From UBA10161 sp964581105 (lineage in GTDB: Archaea > Micrarchaeota > Micrarchaeia > Anstonellales > Anstonellaceae), in the NCBI GenBank assembly GCA_964581105.1, contig CAZOMB010000018.1, forward strand, positions 1 to 22,420: a stretch of 22,420 nt of DNA, in the 5' to 3' direction. Shown here in pieces: positions 14,138 through 19,724 of this stretch. The position numbers and the translations under genes are program-made. Below the pieces are notes generated by a model. The model had not been told where the DNA came from and did not search any database. It was given only the letters and a program-made list of their open reading frames with translations. Each line of letters begins with the position of its first letter. Position 1 is the first letter of the stretch.

Positions 14138-14776
14138 CTATTCGCCTTCCTGAAAGTCCTCATACTCCTTGTCATTGAAAGAATAGAGTATTTTGCCATT
14201 TAATGCCTCAAGAGCTGCCTCCCCTGTTTCCTTTTCAGAAAGCTCTTTTTGCGAGTGGCCAGCAACATAGCTTTTTCCTGCAAACTGGAACAATACATAT
14301 GATTTTTTGGTGTCTGTGACAAATACTTTTGCATTTTCCGAGCCTAATGAGCGCAAAAGGCTGCAAAGCATTATTGACTTGTCAATCTCATCGCCTGCCC
14401 TAAGCTTTTGCATATCAGAAAAGTCAAGCCAGAATGAGACTGGCATTGACAGGGTTTTGAATGAGCTGACATATGAGTAGCATGTTTTTGAAGCCTGCAA
14501 AAAGTGCTCATCATAAACATAGGGGTGAAAATCCTCTTTTATTGAGTCTAATATTTCCTTTATTTTCTCATTGTGAGGCTGTATCATGCCTTTTAGGTCT
14601 ACAACTGTCCTAGTCTCATATTCCTCTATTTTGTCCCTGTACCTGTCAATAATGAGCTTGTAAAGGCTTAGGCGAAGCTCATCATCCTCATTTGTCTCTG
14701 GTGGTTCTTTGCCCTCATCAGAATCATCCCCATCTGGTTTGGGCTTTTTCATAAAGGGCAAATCAAATATTGGCAT
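14138..14776 (-). CDS. Transglutaminase-like fold protein lacking the catalytic cysteine (212 aa)
   Basis: After an acidic, disordered N-terminus (residues 12-34, rich in D/E/P) and a helical part (35-80), residues about 112-175 resemble the transglutaminase core: SFWLDFSDMQKLRAGDEIDK, then LCSLLRSLG, then a strand pair SYVLFQFAGKSYVAGH. In active members the sequence is R-x-GDC-x-D at the helix start; here Glu130 replaces the cysteine (RAGDEID), so peptidase or transferase activity is unlikely and a binding role is inferred. No signal peptide or membrane helix is seen, so it is probably cytoplasmic. A TATA-like box lies 27 bases upstream (leaderless). rpoK follows on the same strand after 59 bases. 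The family assignment rests on pattern only. Confidence 0.7.
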   Translation of the reverse strand: MPIFDLPFMKKPKPDGDDSDEGKEPPETNEDDELRLSLYKLIIDRYRDKIEEYETRTVVDLKGMIQPHNEKIKEILDSIKEDFHPYVYDEHFLQASKTCYSYVSSFKTLSMPVSFWLDFSDMQKLRAGDEIDKSIMLCSLLRSLGSENAKVFVTDTKKSYVLFQFAGKSYVAGHSQKELSEKETGEAALEALNGKILYSFNDKEYEDFQEGE

Positions 14777-14796
14777 AATATTGGTATTTTAGGGCA

Positions 14797-14808
14797 ATTT
14801 TATTAAAG
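14797..14808 (-). promoter_or_regulatory. TATA-like box for the transglutaminase-like gene
   Basis: CTTTAATAAAAT on the minus strand is centred about 27 bases before the ATG at 14776. No SD motif is near. It sits in the 64-base gap after the CARDB protein gene, showing that a new transcription unit probably starts here. Confidence 0.45.
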
Positions 14809-14840
14809 ATTTGTGGTATTTCGTGTGCCCGGTATGTTAA

Positions 14841-17800
14841 TTAGACAAAATCAGGGCAAGTAAGCTGGCTGACTATGCCACAGAAAAAGACTGTTGAGCC
14901 GTCATTATTGCTGTAATTTGTCTCATACTGAGTTTTGTATACGTTTGCAGAAGCATAAACTGTGTGTATGCCTGGCGTTGTGCAAGTGCATGAAAAGCCT
15001 GTCTGAGTATAAACCTCAGTCTGTACTAATGGCCGCAACTGCTTTTCCTGAAGTGTGCAGTCAACTCCAGTGAGCCTTGTTGTTGTATAGTTTTCTGCAT
15101 CCATGTTCCCAATGTTTGAAATCACTACCTCCAAGTCAACTGTTTCCCCTATATTTACAATGAATGATGAAGGAGTTACTTTTACCATTTTATAGTCAGG
15201 CCCAAACTCATCATCAACCAGAATACTTATTGCTGCCTCGCAAACTAACCCTGGGACAATAGAGGCATTGCTTGTTGCATCAATCAAGCCTGATTGGGGT
15301 GTTGGCGCAGTTTCCTCAATAGAAAAGTTCGTAAGCGGGCTGAATTGCTGCAAAGTTGGGTTTGGCTCAAAATCAGAGCCTATAATTAGGTCATCCCTTG
15401 TATACCATTCAAGCTCAGGGCATGCTGTTGGCATTCCTAGCACAGTATTTGTACAGTTTCCTTGTACCCATGACCAGTCGCCAGGAGTAAACCTGTTGCT
15501 GTGGTTTATCAAATAGCAGTCAAGCCTGTCTGGCTCTGGCACAACATCAAGCTCTGCCTCGCAAAATGCAGTGCATACTAATGGGTCTGCGCATGCAATA
15601 GTGACATTTTTGCCATATTGGGGCACTGGGGCTGTTTGTGCAATAGAAAACAGGCTTGTCCTTGGGCTTGGGCCTTGTGCAGTTTGCTCTGGGTTCAGGC
15701 TTCCTTGTATGACATTTGTTGTCCATATCAGGGCAGGGCACATAGTACTTCCATTTTGCCATGTGCAGTTTGCTTCTGTTGTTGCACTCTCACCTGGGTA
15801 AAATGAAGGGCCATGGTTTCTAAAGCCACAGTCAATTGCAAGCTCTCCTGGCCCTGGCCCTTCGCCAGTGACATTGAATGAAACACTGCAAGTTAAGCCA
15901 GGCACTGTTGGGTCATTTGAGGTTGCAGTTACTTGCTCATTAAGCTGTGGGGTTGGTGCATTTGCAAGGGTAAGAGTGCTCAAAGGATTTGCCCTTGGAG
16001 TAGTTGTTGGGCTCATGCTGCCCCCTTGCGCTGTCTGTGCCCATGAAAATGCAGGGCAGATTGTTTCTGATGAGCCTGCAAAGCATGTTCCTTGTACTTG
16101 TGCAGTGTCACTTGAATTGAATACCGTTCCATGGTTCAAAAACTGTAACGTGCATGAGTCAGGAATTGCATAACATGTCATTGGCTCTGATACAAAGTTG
16201 TTATTTTCATTTGACTCAGCAATTACTCCTGTGTCATCAGCAGTTGCATTTAGTGCGTTTGACCCTAACACTTCACAAACAAAAGTTGATGAGTCTGTTT
16301 GCGATGTTCCCCCATTAAGAGCCTGCACAAGAAAGCCTTTTGTCTGCGGGCTTGCATGTATTGACGGGAATCTTGCCCGTGTCACTGATGGGCTTTGCGC
16401 ATCCCCTCCGCCAATGTTCTGTGTTTTCACTGAATATGTGAATGTCTCAGTATGGTAAATATTGCTTGGAACTGTTATTACTGGTATATAATCTGGCTCA
16501 AGGCTTGGTGCCTGGCAGTTTACTAATATGCTTTTGTAGTTGTTTGTTTCGCCGCCTGTTGCTCCCTCATCTATTGTGTTTTCATAATCTACCCATTGCT
16601 CAAGAGAATAGTTTCCAGGAGTTGTTGGGCAGGTGAAAACCTGTGTATCAACCTGTTGCGCATTTTGGGCAAGCCCTGGAACATTGAAGAATACTGGCGT
16701 GCCGCCATTAAAGCGCACCCTTGTCTTTGAAGCAGTGCTTGTGCCCACATTCTGGTTTTTGGTTATTGCAGTTGCAGTAAATTGCTGGCCTGCTGTTGCT
16801 GAAGAAGCTGAAAGGATTGGAATGTAATCTGGCTTGTCAAGGGGCTGAACGTCAATGTTCACAATAAATGTCTCAACCATTGGGCATGTTGGCTGGTTTT
16901 GTTCGCAATCAGGGGAAGTTGGCTTATAGTAAATGTCAACTTTCAAGGTTTTTTGCCCTGATGCTGGCGGTGGAGGAACTGTTACTGACCCTGTGAATGC
17001 CTGCAATTGGTTTATTGGTATTGCTGGAGAGGGAATGGGCGAAACTGAGAATCCGGTGAAGCCTTGTTGAGTGCTTGATTGTGACATTACAATATTGGTG
17101 ACTTGGATTTCCATGTTCCTGTTGTTCTGCAGCTTAAAGCCATAGTTTACGGTGCCTCCTGCAGGTGGTGTTTGGTTGCTTACAGTCTTGTCTGAAACAG
17201 GCAAGTTAGCACATGTAAAGCGGGGCTTTACTTGGAGATTAATTGGACCACTCAAAAAACCTGCTGGAAACTGTGTGTTTTTATAGAGAAGAACATAATC
17301 TGAGTTTGGTGATGGACACGAATAACCAGGTGGAGGAGAGGGGTTGTTGTTATACGCCCTGCCGCTTGAAATGCATGATGTAAGCTCAACCTTGCTTTTG
17401 AATTCTGCATTTGAAGTCTGCTGAGATATGCTTATAGTATGTGCTGGGATGCTTCCTCCAGCATAATTTGGAACCAACTCAAGGTTATTGAACTGTCCAA
17501 TGTTTGAAACCAGAATTATTCTTCCCCTGCAATAGACACCAATATCTGACTTGAAATATGTGTTTGCGTTCTGTGTGAATAAACCACCAGTCAAAGGATT
17601 GATATAGTGCGCCTTTTGGGTGCTTACCAGATTTGTGACTCCAGGAATGTAACTATTGAAACCTGAAACACTGCTGAAATAAGGAGGAGTGCGCGCATAT
17701 AGCTGGTTCATCTGTGATTCTGTTCTCCAGTTAAGCTGTTGGTTAGTAAGAACAGTTGAATATTGGAAAAGACATCCTGGATTGTTGCACTGGCTTCCAA

Positions 17801-18053
17801 GAGCTGCATCATATATGTCAGTAGCCCAGTTTGCCTGGGGCACTGTAACAGTAAGGGGAATTTGCTCATCAGTGCAATAGACTGTTTTTGTAGCAGATAT
17901 TTCAGGGTTTATCCTGATGTCAGTATATACCCAGGATGGATATGCACCTGCATAAGTATAGCTAAAATTGCGCATAATGAGGTCAGCTGAAACCAGGCTT
18001 GATAGAACTAGTACAAACAGAAAAACTGCAACTGTTTTTGTTGGTCTGCTCAA
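14841..18053 (-). CDS. Large secreted CARDB-domain surface protein with three four-cysteine repeats (1070 aa)
   Basis: A clear signal peptide covers residues 1-23 (VAVFLFVLVLSSLVSA). Residues 24-405 are an unassigned N-terminal region with paired cysteines. CARDB-type adhesion domains lie at about 408-513, 519-627 and 951-1058; the first two begin PDYIP and close with acidic, Asn-rich turns such as IAESNENNNF (611-620). Between the second and third lie three copies of a domain of about 100 residues (634-946). Many N-X-S/T sequons occur. No C-terminal membrane anchor or sorting motif is seen; the end (LTCPDFV) is soluble. The start is a TTG at 18053, supported by AAGGTG 5 bases upstream and by the signal peptide beginning there. 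It is last in a three-gene operon, 12 bases after the 549-aa gene. Likely a cell-surface or extracellular binding protein. Confidence 0.88.
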   Translation of the reverse strand: MSRPTKTVAVFLFVLVLSSLVSADLIMRNFSYTYAGAYPSWVYTDIRINPEISATKTVYCTDEQIPLTVTVPQANWATDIYDAALGSQCNNPGCLFQYSTVLTNQQLNWRTESQMNQLYARTPPYFSSVSGFNSYIPGVTNLVSTQKAHYINPLTGGLFTQNANTYFKSDIGVYCRGRIILVSNIGQFNNLELVPNYAGGSIPAHTISISQQTSNAEFKSKVELTSCISSGRAYNNNPSPPPGYSCPSPNSDYVLLYKNTQFPAGFLSGPINLQVKPRFTCANLPVSDKTVSNQTPPAGGTVNYGFKLQNNRNMEIQVTNIVMSQSSTQQGFTGFSVSPIPSPAIPINQLQAFTGSVTVPPPPASGQKTLKVDIYYKPTSPDCEQNQPTCPMVETFIVNIDVQPLDKPDYIPILSASSATAGQQFTATAITKNQNVGTSTASKTRVRFNGGTPVFFNVPGLAQNAQQVDTQVFTCPTTPGNYSLEQWVDYENTIDEGATGGETNNYKSILVNCQAPSLEPDYIPVITVPSNIYHTETFTYSVKTQNIGGGDAQSPSVTRARFPSIHASPQTKGFLVQALNGGTSQTDSSTFVCEVLGSNALNATADDTGVIAESNENNNFVSEPMTCYAIPDSCTLQFLNHGTVFNSSDTAQVQGTCFAGSSETICPAFSWAQTAQGGSMSPTTTPRANPLSTLTLANAPTPQLNEQVTATSNDPTVPGLTCSVSFNVTGEGPGPGELAIDCGFRNHGPSFYPGESATTEANCTWQNGSTMCPALIWTTNVIQGSLNPEQTAQGPSPRTSLFSIAQTAPVPQYGKNVTIACADPLVCTAFCEAELDVVPEPDRLDCYLINHSNRFTPGDWSWVQGNCTNTVLGMPTACPELEWYTRDDLIIGSDFEPNPTLQQFSPLTNFSIEETAPTPQSGLIDATSNASIVPGLVCEAAISILVDDEFGPDYKMVKVTPSSFIVNIGETVDLEVVISNIGNMDAENYTTTRLTGVDCTLQEKQLRPLVQTEVYTQTGFSCTCTTPGIHTVYASANVYKTQYETNYSNNDGSTVFFCGIVSQLTCPDFV
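15216..16154 (-). repeat. Three tandem copies of a ~100-residue four-cysteine domain
   Basis: Residues 634-729, 741-837 and 845-946 of the CARDB protein share the order C-x(4-6)-NH(G/S)-x(2-3)-F, GxC or ANC, a CP followed by W, then a Pro-rich linker, and a final cysteine in PGLTC/PGLVC. Examples are LQFLNHGTVF, FRNHGPSFYP and LINHSNRF. The copies differ enough that the DNA repeat is weak, so duplication is old. Four conserved cysteines per copy suggest two disulfides. Confidence 0.7.
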
Positions 18054-18058
18054 CTTAG

Positions 18059-18064
18059 CACCTT
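18059..18064 (-). promoter_or_regulatory. Shine-Dalgarno AAGGTG deciding a TTG start
   Basis: AAGGTG on the minus strand lies 5 bases before the TTG at 18053 and directly after the TGA of the preceding gene. It supports TTG initiation of the CARDB protein, whose next in-frame ATG would remove the signal peptide. Confidence 0.7.
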
Positions 18065-18065
18065 A

Positions 18066-19715
18066 TCATAGGTTAAAACCAAAATTGACATCAATGCCAT
18101 TGATTTTACCATAATTGTAAAAACCTGCACCAACACTCACATTTGGCCCAAGGAATGCGTTTGCCCCTACATAATATTTGAACTTGTTGTCAATAAGGGC
18201 TGCATTCAGGCTTATTGATCCTATGCTTGATACCAGGGTTGCGCCTGCATCGACTTTTCCAAGCTTGAACGTATCGCTGCCAGTATATTGCCATAGATAA
18301 ACTCCTGACACATCAAATGCTAAATCTCGCAAGAATGATTCTGGTTCTCTGCTAAGCTTGAAGTCAAGTTGGACATTGCCACCTACTGAAACCTGCTTGC
18401 TTGTGTAGTCTTTTTTCTCTTTACCAGAAGATTTCTGGAAAAATATGCCCGCCTTCCCAAAAGCACTTGCCTTTAGGTCAATATTTTTGCTCCTTATTAG
18501 TTTTATGTCTGACAATAACGCTACATTTACACCTGTGGTATTGATTAAGTCTGTCAATGAATCGCTGCTGAGAATAAAGTATGTTGCATTGTCAAGTGAC
18601 AAAAAGAGCCTGTTTACCATTGTATTGCTCTTTGAAAGCAAAAATGAAGTGTAAACCTGCTCCCTTAGACAAAATGCAGCAAGGTCTGAAAGCTGGGCAG
18701 GAGAAATCGCAGTTGAAATATCCTTGAACTCGCCTTTGCCCAATGCCTCATATAGAGCTTTACCTTCCTCTGTTTGCCTTGTGATATACTTAAACGCCTC
18801 TTTGAATTTCGCTGACTGCATTGCATTTTTAAATGACTCAAAACTAGCCTCACCGTCTACTAAACCTTTCACAATTTCTGATTTTGCAGAAATACACCAT
18901 GCTCCAACTTTATCATTAATGACTGCCAGATAATTCTTTAACTCTTCTCCGCCGACGGTTTCTGGGAGAGTTACTTCGTAAGTTTCTGGATTCACGCTCG
19001 CCCCATGTATTTTGCCAATAGCCTCTTTCATCGCATCTACAAAACCTTTTGTAAATGGAAGCAAATACGTTGGGAAGATTATCGATGGTATATTGATGAC
19101 TGTGCCAACAAATGCCTGATAGTCAAGAACATATGTTGGCGGAACAAAACTTATGTTGAACTTGCCCCTTGCAAGGGCGTTGTCATCGTCATCATTCACC
19201 TTTACTTGGTAGAGATTTTCCCCTACTTTTTCAACTTGACCTCCTGCCTCGCCAATTTTCTTGACAAACACCTGGTCATTTGTCGAAAGATAGTAAACAC
19301 CTGGCTTAAGGCCTTGTTTTATTGTTGATTTTTCAAAGTCTTTTGTCGCAAATTCACTTCCTTTTATTGCCATGTCAATGATTGTCTTGTCCTTAGCCCC
19401 AAGATATTCCTTCCAAAAGGCTCTTTGATTTGTCTCTAATAACCCGACCGTATTTCTGAAAATACCTGCGAAAAATGCAGCTGTTTTGCGAAGTTTCTGG
19501 GAATTTTTCTTGTTCTTGACAAGTTCAACCATGTATTGCAGACGCATTTGGTCTTGCTTGCCTGCTTTTGAGATCATATTCTCGATTTGGATCCGGTATT
19601 TGTGCACATTCTTCATGTTTCCTTTTGATATTTCCTTGTAAGCCTTGTCCAGAACTGCAACTATTTGTCCCTCAACTGGAAGCGAAACATGGGAAATTTG
19701 AAACAAAAACACCAT
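18066..19715 (-). CDS. Unrecognised protein with beta-barrel-like C-terminus (549 aa)
   Basis: Not recognised. No clear signal peptide: the N-terminus is MVFLFQISHVSLP and then charged helices (20-120, possible coiled coil). Residues 202-225 are hydrophobic but contain prolines. The middle (230-360) looks helical. From about 395 to the end, roughly nine strands of alternating polar and apolar residues appear (for example VSVGGNVQLDFKL, FKYYVGANAFLG, NVSVGAGFYNYG), ending IDVNFGFNL with a penultimate aromatic. This resembles the closing strands of bacterial outer-membrane barrels, which is unexpected in an archaeon; a soluble beta-sandwich is the simpler alternative. GGTGA lies 4 bases before the ATG and overlaps the stop of the gene before; the CARDB gene follows after 12 bases. 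Membership of the envelope operon is the best functional clue. Confidence 0.85.
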   Translation of the reverse strand: MVFLFQISHVSLPVEGQIVAVLDKAYKEISKGNMKNVHKYRIQIENMISKAGKQDQMRLQYMVELVKNKKNSQKLRKTAAFFAGIFRNTVGLLETNQRAFWKEYLGAKDKTIIDMAIKGSEFATKDFEKSTIKQGLKPGVYYLSTNDQVFVKKIGEAGGQVEKVGENLYQVKVNDDDDNALARGKFNISFVPPTYVLDYQAFVGTVINIPSIIFPTYLLPFTKGFVDAMKEAIGKIHGASVNPETYEVTLPETVGGEELKNYLAVINDKVGAWCISAKSEIVKGLVDGEASFESFKNAMQSAKFKEAFKYITRQTEEGKALYEALGKGEFKDISTAISPAQLSDLAAFCLREQVYTSFLLSKSNTMVNRLFLSLDNATYFILSSDSLTDLINTTGVNVALLSDIKLIRSKNIDLKASAFGKAGIFFQKSSGKEKKDYTSKQVSVGGNVQLDFKLSREPESFLRDLAFDVSGVYLWQYTGSDTFKLGKVDAGATLVSSIGSISLNAALIDNKFKYYVGANAFLGPNVSVGAGFYNYGKINGIDVNFGFNL

Positions 19716-19719
19716 TATA

Positions 19720-19724
19720 TCACC
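19720..19724 (-). promoter_or_regulatory. Shine-Dalgarno GGTGA coupling two operon genes
   Basis: GGTGA on the minus strand lies 4 bases before the ATG at 19715, and its first base is the last base of the TAG stop of the upstream gene (19724-19726). This favours translational coupling of the two proteins. Confidence 0.7.

Noticed and set aside
14777..14840. tRNA or small RNA in the 64-base gap
   Set aside because: No cloverleaf, no tRNA box A/B words and too short; the gap is explained by a promoter.
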